This document shows positions 23,212 through 31,602 of a stretch of 53,327 nt of DNA, piece by piece; position 1 is the stretch's first letter, and every line of letters starts with the position of its first letter. Below the pieces are notes generated by a model, which did not search any database, was not told the DNA's origin, and worked only from the letters and a program-made list of their open reading frames with translations. The translations under genes and the position numbers were made by a program. Source of the stretch: Gemmataceae bacterium (GTDB taxonomy: Bacteria > Planctomycetota > Planctomycetia > Gemmatales > Gemmataceae); contig JAIEMG010000312.1 of the NCBI GenBank assembly GCA_019752375.1, positions 1 to 53,327 on the forward strand, written 5' to 3'.

Positions 23212-25674
23212 ATGACGTTGCTGCTGAACCATGTTGTGCAGGCTCAGTGTCCAGGATGCAAGAACACACTGAAGATCCCCGCCAACTGGATCGCGGAGCC
23301 GATGAAGTGCAAGCACTGCGGTCTGGTCTTCCAGGCCAAGCCGCCCAAGAAGGGCCGCTTCATCCAGCGCGCGATCCGTGCCGCAACGTCCGTGAACATC
23401 CAGCTGCCCAAGCTGCGCAAGAAGAAGCACAAGTCGCCACCGCCGGTGGCCACAAGCAAGCCATTCGCGCCGCCGCCGGGCGTGCCGGTGGCCGCACCGG
23501 CAATGCCTGCGGGCCAGGTGGCCGTACCGGTGGCCAAGCCGGCGGGAGGCCCAGGGTTCGCATCGGCACCCGTGGCGATGCCGGTTGGTGGTGCGATGCA
23601 CGCAGGGGTACCGACCGCGGCACCTGTTGCCATGGGCTTGGCGAATGGCCATAAGCCCGCCGGTTTCAAGCGCCGGCGCCGGGGGGGCTTCCAGAAACTG
23701 GCGTTTATCTTCATCTTCTTCCTCGGACTCGGTTCGCTGGTGGCTGTCGTCCATCACATGAACCCCGAGTTGTTCGATCTCGATGGGTTCGCCAGTGCGG
23801 GCACCGAAAAGGAAGGCGACCCGGCCACGGCGCCAAATACCAAGCCCGATGCCGTCAAGCCCACCGGCGCGACCTTCGTGCCGCCGGTGACGACCGGACA
23901 GGCGACCAAGCCGCTCTTCCAGCCGATTCCGACGCGCGATACCAAGCCGAAGCGAACATACCCGACCATCGCCACGCGCAACACGAACATCGCGCCGCCG
24001 ACCGACACCCGGCCGATGACCAACCCGACGAACCCCGAAACCACTCGTCCGACCCTGCCGACCGACACCCGGCCGCAGGGGGTCGCGGACGCCGGCAAGG
24101 GCTTCCCGCGTCGGATGCTGGCGCTGAGCATCAACAATTATCCGTACGCCAACCCCGTTGGTTACGGCGGCGACCAGGGCTCCGGTCCGCGGTCCTTCCA
24201 CCAGCTCATGTTCCAGCTGGCCGAGATGATGAAGGTGCCGTTCGACCAGGTCACCGCCGTCAGCGATCAGGGTCCGGCGCCGCTGCCCGGAACCAAGAAG
24301 CTTGTGGAATTGACCATCGGCCAGTTCCTCGATACCAGTCGTTCGATGGACCGGATCGTCCTGGTCTTCATCGGCCACGGCGTGGAAGTCGAAGGCCGCG
24401 CCTACCTGGTGCCGCTGCTCGGTGAAATCGACAAGCCCGAAACGCTCATTCCGATGGACTGGCTGTATGCCAAGCTGGCCGCCTCGCCGGCCCAGGAGAA
24501 ACTGCTCATCCTCGACGTCTGCCGCTTCGAGCGTCAGCGCGGCGAGGAACGCGGCAAGGTCGACCCCATGACCGAAGGCTTCGAAGCGGTCCTGCAGAAG
24601 CCGCCTCGCGGCGTCCAGGTGATGACGGCGTGCGGTGCGGGCCAGCGCTCGTGGGAAATGGAATACACCAACAAGCAGGACCCCAAGGAGTACGTCAAGG
24701 GTGGCGTGTTCCTCAATATGATCGGCCAGACCCGCGACGCCGGTGGTCTGCTCGACGCCAAGGATGCCAAGCCCAGCGACCCGCTGCCCGTCCGCGACCT
24801 GTTCAAGGCGCTGGACCGGCGCACCAAGGCGCGGGTGACGGCCTACCTGAAGGAAGAGCAAACCGCCAAGCTGTTCGGGTCCGGTCCGGAGCGGATGATC
24901 GCCTACGATTCCAAGGCGACCATCCCGAACAAGCCAACGCCCAAGCTGGACTGGATCAAGGACGACTTCCCGGGCGGCATCGCCACCGAGGCAGACGTCA
25001 AGCCGTTCCTCGAGTTCCTCAACCCGGCCAAGGTGCCGCCCATCAAGGTCGGCGATAAGAGCAGCCCGTTGACTTACAGCAGCTTGCCGCCTTATCCGAA
25101 GAACAACCTGAACGCCTACAAGATGGGCGGCAAGGACTCCAAGGACTTCCAGCAGGTCGTGGAAGAAGGCGCCAGCACGCTGCGAAAGTTCAACAACTCC
25201 TTCCAGGAGACGTTCCCGCCGTTGCCGGACAACCAGCAGCAGGCGAACCAGATCAAGGCACAGCTGGAAGCACGCGGCAAGGGCCTGGCGACCGACGTGA
25301 TCGCCGAATTGCAGCGCCAGCTGACCGAGTTGGATGACCTGCAGGGCGATCGCGACAACCAAAGCAAGCTCTGGCAGGCCAACTACGAATATGTTCGCGT
25401 CCGCATCCTCTTCCGCATGGCCTACGTCCTCGAATACTCGGCGATGCTCGCCAAGATCCGCAAGGACGAACTGCCGCCCCTGGAAAAGGGCGTGCACGTC
25501 GGCTACAAGCTGGCCTCCAAGCCTAACCTCGACGAGGGCGAGGCCCGCAAGTACATCGACCAGGCCAAGAAGATCCTCGACAAGATGGCAAAGGACCACA
25601 AGGGCACGCCCTGGGAGCTGATCGCCAAGCGAGAAGCGATCACCTCGCTGGGTCTCCAGTGGCAGCCGTATTGA
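23212..25674 (+). CDS. Membrane-anchored zinc-ribbon metacaspase-like protein
   Basis: An 820-aa multidomain protein. Residues 13-36 form a zinc ribbon (CPGC, then CKHC). A Pro/Ala/Val-rich linker leads to a transmembrane helix at about 163-183. After a Thr/Pro-rich stretch, a caspase-fold peptidase_C14 domain starts near residue 300. His389 (FIGHGVE) and Cys437 (LDVCRF) form the expected catalytic dyad. The C-terminal 350 residues are helical and charged with no family that I know. Such proteins are abundant in planctomycetes; substrates are unknown. ATG 23212 has GGAGG upstream. Confidence 0.85.
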   Translation: MTLLLNHVVQAQCPGCKNTLKIPANWIAEPMKCKHCGLVFQAKPPKKGRFIQRAIRAATSVNIQLPKLRKKKHKSPPPVATSKPFAPPPGVPVAAPAMPAGQVAVPVAKPAGGPGFASAPVAMPVGGAMHAGVPTAAPVAMGLANGHKPAGFKRRRRGGFQKLAFIFIFFLGLGSLVAVVHHMNPELFDLDGFASAGTEKEGDPATAPNTKPDAVKPTGATFVPPVTTGQATKPLFQPIPTRDTKPKRTYPTIATRNTNIAPPTDTRPMTNPTNPETTRPTLPTDTRPQGVADAGKGFPRRMLALSINNYPYANPVGYGGDQGSGPRSFHQLMFQLAEMMKVPFDQVTAVSDQGPAPLPGTKKLVELTIGQFLDTSRSMDRIVLVFIGHGVEVEGRAYLVPLLGEIDKPETLIPMDWLYAKLAASPAQEKLLILDVCRFERQRGEERGKVDPMTEGFEAVLQKPPRGVQVMTACGAGQRSWEMEYTNKQDPKEYVKGGVFLNMIGQTRDAGGLLDAKDAKPSDPLPVRDLFKALDRRTKARVTAYLKEEQTAKLFGSGPERMIAYDSKATIPNKPTPKLDWIKDDFPGGIATEADVKPFLEFLNPAKVPPIKVGDKSSPLTYSSLPPYPKNNLNAYKMGGKDSKDFQQVVEEGASTLRKFNNSFQETFPPLPDNQQQANQIKAQLEARGKGLATDVIAELQRQLTELDDLQGDRDNQSKLWQANYEYVRVRILFRMAYVLEYSAMLAKIRKDELPPLEKGVHVGYKLASKPNLDEGEARKYIDQAKKILDKMAKDHKGTPWELIAKREAITSLGLQWQPY

Positions 25675-25698
25675 TCGACGTGAATGGATCCCATCGGA

Positions 25699-25732
25699 GC
25701 CCACGGGGTTACTTGCCCCGTGGGCTTTTTTT
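25699..25732 (+). terminator. Strong rho-independent terminator
   Basis: GCCCACGGGG (25699-25708) and CCCCGTGGGC (25716-25725) form a perfect 10-bp stem followed by seven T, just after the metacaspase gene. Confidence 0.92.
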
Positions 25733-25771
25733 ATGTCGCAAATGCCGTGAGCGAGCTAGCCCGCAATTCTC

Positions 25772-25904
25772 ACCACGGATTGCACGGATAACACGGATCG
25801 ATAAATCAACAAAGAAGTTGCGCTTCCAAAGTTGGCGACCCCGATCGAACAAGGTGTTTTCGCGCCGATTGCATTTCATCCGTGTTATCCGTGCAATCGG
25901 TGGT
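25772..25904. repeat. Inverted repeat element A
   Basis: Arms 25772-25798 and 25878-25904 match at 26 of 27 positions (accac.gattgcacggat type). It occupies the gap after the metacaspase terminator and contains no gene. Confidence 0.8.
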
Positions 25905-26000
25905 TGCTTTTGTTTTGTGAGATAAGCAGGCTAGCTGCGGTGTCGGAGGGGGACTGTCCTTGTGAGCGGGCTCACGTAGGGTAGGTATCGATTGTTCCCG

Positions 26001-26085
26001 CTTTGCATTTTGCACTTTGCATTCAGTATTTTGCATTGTTCCAAGGATGCAAAACAGAAAATGCAAATGCAAAATGCAAAATACA
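26001..26085. repeat. AT-rich inverted repeat element B
   Basis: Repeats of tttgca(t) in 26001-26038 face their complement in 26047-26085, with several mismatches. It is much more AT-rich than the flanks. Confidence 0.65.
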
Positions 26086-26182
26086 AATCTGAGGACCCAG
26101 AGTGGCTTTGCGCATTCCTCGTGACCGGGGGAGGGAATGCCATCGAGCAGGGGGGTATTTCCACTCAGTCGGCAGGGCGTCA

Positions 26183-26263
26183 AGCGTATTCGCGTAGACG
26201 CCACCGGCACTTGCAGAGACGTGATGTGATTGCAAGGGCCGGTGGCGTCCACGCGAGTACGCT
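26183..26263. repeat. Inverted repeat element C
   Basis: Arms 26183-26215 and 26231-26263 match at 30 of 33 positions. It ends 11 bases after (downstream of) the thioredoxin-like gene stop and could act as its transcript end. Confidence 0.8.
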
Positions 26264-26273
26264 AGAAGACGAA

Positions 26274-26831
26274 TCAATCCTTTTTCGGCAAGATCTTGGG
26301 CACGTCCGCGAGGATCTTTTCAATCGCCTTGTCGTTGAGCTCGCCTTTCTTGAAGGCGTGGTTGGCGACGATCTTGTAGTCGTTGTAGAGCACGACGGTG
26401 ATGTCCGCTTCCTTGGCCACGTTGTAGCCGTTGGGCCCGGCGGGGTTGTCGATGCTGAGGATGAAGTGCTTGAGCTTCTCCTTTTCGGCCAGCTCTTTCA
26501 GCTTCTTGTCCAGGCCCTCGGCGTCGGAGCAGAAGACGGCGAAGCTGCCCATCGAGGCGCCCTGGTTCTTGCCGGTGATCTCGTCAATCTTCTTGACCAG
26601 ACTGGTCAAGGGGTCGCTGACTTCGCGTGCGAAGATCATGACGACCGGGTTGAGTCCGTTCTTTCAGACCAGGCAGCGTTTCTGGCCTGCATCGGCGCCG
26701 GTGATGTTCAGCGGATTGAAGGAGCCGGGCACGTCGTCGCCGACCTTGGGGCCGGACTTGATCGGCTCCGCGGCCAGCACGCTGCCGGCAAGCAGCGCGA
26801 CTGCCAGGTAGGTAGGAATGCGAGCGTTCAT
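26274..26831 (-). CDS. Exported thioredoxin-like protein with in-frame TGA (candidate selenoprotein)
   Basis: The intact frame is 185 codons from ATG 26831 if the TGA at 26664-26666 (codon 56) is read through. It has a signal peptide (YLAVALLAGSVLAAEP). The motif is C53-L-V-TGA-K-N-G. The paralogue next door has CLVCRNG at the same site, so the TGA replaces the second cysteine of a CxxC redox pair, giving CxxU. Downstream the two proteins align closely to the end (PVVM.FAREVS, GSFAVFCSD, IDNPAGP, KKGEL). A hairpin (26621-26634) follows the TGA, but the Cys paralogue has it too. A nonsense mutation is the alternative. A pipeline would call only 26274-26639. Confidence 0.75.
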
Positions 26832-26859
26832 CGGAGCAGTTACCTCTCGGTGCGGCGTG

Positions 26860-26894
26860 AAAAAAGGCGCTGCCGGGGAGTTCCCGACAGCGCC
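26860..26894 (-). terminator. Terminator between the thioredoxin-like paralogues
   Basis: Arms 26866-26877 and 26883-26894 pair over 12 bases with one wobble. On the minus strand they are followed by T6. It ends the Cys-paralogue transcript, so the TGA-containing gene probably has its own promoter. Confidence 0.8.
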
Positions 26895-26938
26895 GAAGGT
26901 TCCGAGTCCAAGCGGAAACTACATTCGCAGACTTCGAG

Positions 26939-27493
26939 TTACTTTTCCAGGATCTTCGGGACTTCCTTCAGGATCTTCTCGATGGCCTTGTCGTCCAGCT
27001 CGCCCTTCTTGAAGGTGAAGTTGGCGACGACCTTCGACTTGTTGTAGAGCACGACGGTGACGTCGGCGTCCTTGCTGATCTTGTAGGGCTCCGGGCCGGC
27101 CGGGTTGTCGATGGCCAGGACGAAGTCCTTGATCTCTTCCTTCTTGGCCAGGTCCGTCAGCTTCTTGTCGAGGCCTTCGGAGTCCGAGCAGAAGACGGCG
27201 AAGCTGCCCATCTTCTTTTCCTTGTTCTTCGTCGTCTCGGCGTCGACCTTCTTGATGAGGGTCGTCAGCGGGGAGCTGACTTCGCGCGCGAAGACCATGA
27301 CGACCGGGTTGTCGCCGTTGCGGCAAACCAGGCAGGACTTCTTGGTGGCTTCGGGGCCATTGATGTTCAGCGGGAAGAAGGGCTTCGGGCGGGCGTTGTC
27401 GCCGACCTGCGGGCCCGAGGTGACGGGATCCGCGGCCAGGACGGCGCCGACGACGGCGAACGCGGCCACCAGCGCGAGGTGGTGAAACTTCAT
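26939..27493 (-). CDS. Exported thioredoxin-like protein, CxxC paralogue
   Basis: A 184-aa protein with a signal peptide (MKFHHLALVAAFAVVGAVLA) and the redox motif CLVC, followed by PVVMVFAREVSSPLTT and GSFAVFCSD, a thioredoxin-like fold. It likely works outside the cytoplasm in thiol-disulfide chemistry; the partner is unknown. AAGGAG precedes ATG 27493. It is a tandem duplicate of the TGA-containing gene downstream and shows that the motif's second position is normally Cys. Confidence 0.78.
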   Translation of the reverse strand: MKFHHLALVAAFAVVGAVLAADPVTSGPQVGDNARPKPFFPLNINGPEATKKSCLVCRNGDNPVVMVFAREVSSPLTTLIKKVDAETTKNKEKKMGSFAVFCSDSEGLDKKLTDLAKKEEIKDFVLAIDNPAGPEPYKISKDADVTVVLYNKSKVVANFTFKKGELDDKAIEKILKEVPKILEK

Positions 27494-28132
27494 GGAGACA
27501 TCTCCTTGTGTTGAGAAACGGACTCGGAAACCACGATCATTCCGGCCCCACACGGGACCGATGGTACGGCAAGGGAAACGGATCGGATTGGGAAGGAGAG
27601 CCAGCGGCTCACGAGTACGGGACACGCCGTCAGGAACGGGCGCCCACTCAGGTGAAGCCGGGAATGGACGCACCGGTCGCCGGCGCGTGAGAGGAAAGCC
27701 CAGAGATGAGACACGGCAAAGGCATGAACGCCTCCAGAGACTGTGGAAGATTGTAGGTGGGGGGCAGTGCGCCTGTCAAGCAGCAAGAATGGACGGGTGA
27801 AAATCGTGTAAACGTCCAATCGGAATACAAAGGGCCCATCGGGGTGCCGACGTTGCTTGTGATGCCGTTGACGGTCTTCGTGATGACGTTCGATGTCATG
27901 CCGCTGACGCGACTGTTCGCGCCGTGGCTCGTTAGAGTCTTCTAAATCGCGGGCCTGAAGCAGCCCCATGCTCCAAACTGAGCCGAGCGGCCTGGACCCA
28001 GGCCGCGCACCTTCAACACTGGACGCGGCGCGTGCCATCGACAATAATCCCCTTCCACTCATCTACATGACGATGATGCGAGGAACGACACCTCGATCCG
28101 GTTACTCGTACGCTAAATCCCAGGGCCTGGCG
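27494..28132. other. Intergenic stretch upstream of the defence operon
   Basis: About 640 bases. The only notable structure is a quasi-periodic segment around 27850-27910 with repeated gtgatg/gtcatgccg.tgacg units. The reading frame from 27968 that joins the DUF499 gene is probably leader rather than coding. Promoters for both flanking divergent genes should lie here; I could not place them. Confidence 0.5.
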
Positions 28133-31100
28133 ATGAAGACGATCTTCGAGTCCTGCACCCCACGCCCGGAAGTCCTTGCCAGCGAGCTACGAGAGCAGCA
28201 ATTCGCCGCTTCATTGACCAAGGTGCTGCGCAACGAAGCGGACCCCATTTATGGCGACCCGGCGGCTTTCTTCACGAACACCTACCCGACGAGCGGCTTG
28301 CAGTCGCTGCTGCGTGAGGGCCTGGGGCGCATGACGGGTAAGAACCCGGCCAATGCGCCCGTGATCCGCGTGGAGACCAGCTTCGGCGGCGGCAAGACGC
28401 ACAATCTCATCGGTTTGTACCATGTCTGCAAGCATCCAGCCGACGTGCAGAATCAAACTCGCTTCGTGCCGGTGGAGTTGGTGCCTGGTAAGCCGATCGA
28501 ACGCATCGCCGGTATCGTCGGCCCCGACATGGACGTAGCGGACGGTATCGACCATGGCGCCGTCCGGGTGTTCACGATTTGGGGCGAGATTGCCTACCAG
28601 CTCGGCGGCGTGGCGGGCTATCAGGTGGTTCGCGCCAGCGACGAGCAACGGCTGGCGCCGGGTACGCAGGTCTGGGAGAAGCTTATCGGCGACGAGCCTG
28701 CACTCGTCATGATCGACGAGATCGCCTACTACCTGCGCGTCGCGCGTGGCGCCAAGTACCAGGTCGGCACGACCAGCCTGGCCGACCAGACGGTGGCCTT
28801 CCTGATGTCTCTCATCAAGTTCGCGGCCGAGAGTCCGCGGACCGTCCTGGTTTACACACTGGCGGATGTCGGCGATGCCTTTGGCCAGGAGACGCAGGCG
28901 CTTCAGCAGCAGCTGGCCGAAGCCCGCAGCATTTCTTCAAGGCAGGAGCACGTCCTCACGCCGACGGCCGAGAACGAAATCAGCGCCATCGTCAGCCACC
29001 GCATGTTCAGCAAGGTGAACCGGCCCGCCGCGCAAGAGGTGGCCCAGCACTACGCTGAATACTACGCTCGCATGGTCAGCCAGAAGGTCGACTTGCCCAG
29101 CCGGGCACTGCGTTCCGAGTACCTTGCCGAGATGGGGCAGGACTACCCGTTCCACCCAGAGTTGTTGACGGTCCTGAATCGCAAGACTTCCACGATCCCG
29201 AACTTTCAGAAGACGCGCGGCGTGCTGCGGCTGTTGGCGCAGACGATCCGTGAGTTGTGGAAAAGCCGGCCCACTGACGCTTACTTGATTGCGCCCCACA
29301 TGCTGAACCTGGGCGACGACCAGATTGCCAACGACATGACCAGCCGGCTCGACCGGCCTGCGTTCAAGCAGGTCATCGAGGCGGACGTCAGCAGTCCTCG
29401 GGCGGGTTCACTTTCACATGCTCAGGAACTGGACCGCGACTGGATCGACGCGGGTAAACCGCCGTATTCCGGACGAGTGGCAACCACGGTGTTCCTTCAC
29501 AGCCTCGTGCAGACCGGGCAAAGCGGCGTCGACCCTGCCGACCTGCGACTTGCCGTCCTTCAGCCCGGCGATGACCCTGCCTTGCTCGACAAGGCAATGC
29601 AGAAGCTGACCGACCGCTGCTGGTTCTTCGAGTACGACGGCAACCGTTATCGCTTCAAGACCGAACCAGCCTTGCGCAAGATCGTGGACGACGAGATGGG
29701 GCTGATTGGCAAGATCAAGGCCAAGGCCGAACTGGACGAGCGCATCAAGAGAGTCTGGAAGAAAGGCGTCTTCACCCCGGAATTCTTCCCCGCCGAGGCC
29801 GATGCCGTCGATGACGACGCCCAGGCGCCGAAGCTCGTGGTCATTCACTACGATGCCGCCACCCTCAAGGCAGCCAAGGCGATGCCGCCCCCCGACCTGG
29901 TGCTGAAGCTGTTCGAGCACAAGGGCAGCCTCGAAGAGTATCGGACATACAAGAACAATCTGGTCTTTCTGGTAGCCGACGGCGACCAGGTCGAGCGCAT
30001 GGTCGAGGTCGCGCAGCGCTACCTGGCCATTCAACGCATCGTCCATGATCCCGACCGGATGGCCGATTTCAACAAGGACCAGAAGGACAAGCTCCGCAAG
30101 ATCGCCGAAGCCGCCGAGCTGGACTTGCGGGTTGCCATCACCAAGGCTTACCGGCACCTGTACTATCCGTCCGCCGATGCACCCAAGCAAGGCCAGGGGC
30201 TGGCACACCAATTGCTTCAACCTTCCGAGCAGGGGGAAATCGAAAAGGACCAGAGCGATATCGTCCTGCGAGTCCTGAAGGGCCTGGAGAAAGTGCTGAC
30301 GGCCGACGACAAGCCGATCAACCCGCAGTACCTCAAGGCCAAGGCATGGCCGGCGAACACCGTTTCGATGACCACCGAGGAGTTACGTCGAGCCTTTGCC
30401 CAGAAGTTGGCGTTGAAGATGCTGCTGAACGTCGATCAGCTCAAACGGACTATCAAGGACGGCGTGGCCAAGGAAATCTGGGTTTACTACCCCGCCGACG
30501 AGGGCATCGGTTACGGATTGCCGTCTCCCGTGCCCTTGGTCGAGATCAGTGAGAATGTCGTACTCTATACCGTGGAGGAAGCCAAGCGCGTCGGTATCCG
30601 GATCAAGGGCGCCGAGCCGGAAGTGGTCAGCTGCCCGGTCTGCAGGAAGGCTCCCTGCGTCTGTGATGAAGAACCAGAGTTCGAGGCGAAGAAGGCGGTT
30701 CGCCTGCACGCCGAGGGCACGCCCAGTCAGACGTTCCAGACCGTGACGGATCAGTGCCACGATCAGAAGGTCAAGGCGCTCAAACGGATGTTTATTCGCG
30801 TGGAAGGGCTCGGCAAGGACGTGGCCCGCGACGCACGCTCCCTGGGCCTGGCCATCCCGCAGATCGGTAAGGTCACGATTGCCCTCGACCAGAAAATGGT
30901 GCTGGAGTTCACCGACGGGGAGAAGTTCACCGTTGAGTTTGCCGGCAGCTGGGAGCGATACAAGCGCATCAAGGCGCTGACGGACGCTCTGGGCCAGGAG
31001 GCCAGCAACGCCAGCGTCAAGCTGGTGCTGCGAGCCGATTTTGACGGTGGTCTTGACGTGAGCGGAGACCAGTACCAGACTATCCGCGACGTGCTCGGCA

Positions 31101-31165
31101 ACCTGAACATCGGCAGGATCGCCGTGGACGGGGAGCCGATGGCGGAGGGACAAGGCGATGGCTAA
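28133..31165 (+). CDS. DUF499 AAA-type ATPase of an anti-phage operon
   Basis: A 1010-aa protein beginning MKTIFESCTPRPEVL, the standard DUF499 start, which is why I chose 28133 over 27968. Walker A is TSFGGGKTHN (about 82-91) and Walker B is LVMIDEIAYY (about 191-200). A four-Cys patch (C834, C837, C842, C844) may bind zinc. DUF499 proteins occur with DUF1156 methylases and helicases in defence islands; the ATPase probably assembles on DNA. First gene of a six-gene operon, overlapping the next by eight bases. Confidence 0.88.
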   Translation: MKTIFESCTPRPEVLASELREQQFAASLTKVLRNEADPIYGDPAAFFTNTYPTSGLQSLLREGLGRMTGKNPANAPVIRVETSFGGGKTHNLIGLYHVCKHPADVQNQTRFVPVELVPGKPIERIAGIVGPDMDVADGIDHGAVRVFTIWGEIAYQLGGVAGYQVVRASDEQRLAPGTQVWEKLIGDEPALVMIDEIAYYLRVARGAKYQVGTTSLADQTVAFLMSLIKFAAESPRTVLVYTLADVGDAFGQETQALQQQLAEARSISSRQEHVLTPTAENEISAIVSHRMFSKVNRPAAQEVAQHYAEYYARMVSQKVDLPSRALRSEYLAEMGQDYPFHPELLTVLNRKTSTIPNFQKTRGVLRLLAQTIRELWKSRPTDAYLIAPHMLNLGDDQIANDMTSRLDRPAFKQVIEADVSSPRAGSLSHAQELDRDWIDAGKPPYSGRVATTVFLHSLVQTGQSGVDPADLRLAVLQPGDDPALLDKAMQKLTDRCWFFEYDGNRYRFKTEPALRKIVDDEMGLIGKIKAKAELDERIKRVWKKGVFTPEFFPAEADAVDDDAQAPKLVVIHYDAATLKAAKAMPPPDLVLKLFEHKGSLEEYRTYKNNLVFLVADGDQVERMVEVAQRYLAIQRIVHDPDRMADFNKDQKDKLRKIAEAAELDLRVAITKAYRHLYYPSADAPKQGQGLAHQLLQPSEQGEIEKDQSDIVLRVLKGLEKVLTADDKPINPQYLKAKAWPANTVSMTTEELRRAFAQKLALKMLLNVDQLKRTIKDGVAKEIWVYYPADEGIGYGLPSPVPLVEISENVVLYTVEEAKRVGIRIKGAEPEVVSCPVCRKAPCVCDEEPEFEAKKAVRLHAEGTPSQTFQTVTDQCHDQKVKALKRMFIRVEGLGKDVARDARSLGLAIPQIGKVTIALDQKMVLEFTDGEKFTVEFAGSWERYKRIKALTDALGQEASNASVKLVLRADFDGGLDVSGDQYQTIRDVLGNLNIGRIAVDGEPMAEGQGDG

Positions 31166-31601
31166 CCGACCTTTTGAGCTGTGCGTCGTCCGCGAAAACG
31201 GGAGCGAGTACGGCCTGGCCCTCCATCAACAGCCGGCGGCGCGCCGGCAGAACGGCTCGACGAACGGGCACTGGCCCGTGGTCGTCCACCTCTGGGGCAC
31301 GCCGTTGCAGATGGTCATGGACCAGGTCCTGGCCGCCTTGAAGGAAGCAGGCTACCGCTCCTCCGACCTGTCGCGCGGCCGGCAGGCCCCCTTCGAGCTG
31401 CCCGAGGAGATTGGCGTACGACTCGGCTTGCTGTTTCTCGCTGTGAAGCCGCTCCGCAAGATCGGACGCATGACGACGATCTCCGACCAGGTGCAGAACA
31501 TGGCCGGCGAGGAGACCTACTACTGGTTCAGCAAGGCCACGGCTGCAACGACTGCGCGGCGGGCACAGAAGGCGATGCGGATGTTGCTGGCAGAGGAGTG
31601 A
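31158..31601 (+). CDS. Small accessory protein of the defence operon
   Basis: A 147-aa protein with mixed alpha/beta content and a helical end (YYWFSKATAATTARRAQKAM). It overlaps the DUF499 gene and ends one base before the ATPase ATG. Small proteins in this position (for example DUF3780 in related loci) accompany DUF499 genes; I cannot assign it to a family. A partner of the DUF499 ATPase is inferred from the overlap. Confidence 0.7.
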   Translation: MANRPFELCVVRENGSEYGLALHQQPAARRQNGSTNGHWPVVVHLWGTPLQMVMDQVLAALKEAGYRSSDLSRGRQAPFELPEEIGVRLGLLFLAVKPLRKIGRMTTISDQVQNMAGEETYYWFSKATAATTARRAQKAMRMLLAEE

Positions 31602-31602
31602 A

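Noticed and set aside
23131..25704. An 857-codon minus-strand open frame
   Set aside because: Antisense to the metacaspase gene and covers the true terminator and ribosome site of that gene.
26621..26634. Hairpin after the TGA taken as a proven SECIS element
   Set aside because: The Cys paralogue has the same palindrome at the same place, so conservation could be due to protein coding; it is not independent evidence.
26274..26639. A 121-aa gene starting at the internal ATG 26639
   Set aside because: It would lack the signal peptide and redox motif that the upstream part encodes in the same frame; the full-length TGA-containing gene explains the data better.
27490..28062. Minus-strand frame of 190 codons upstream of the defence operon
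   Set aside because: Low-complexity translation that overlaps the leader and start of the Cys thioredoxin-like gene; no start signal.
27968..28132. N-terminal extension of the DUF499 protein
   Set aside because: The 55 extra residues are unlike the family, whose members begin MKTI; the internal ATG fits the known start.
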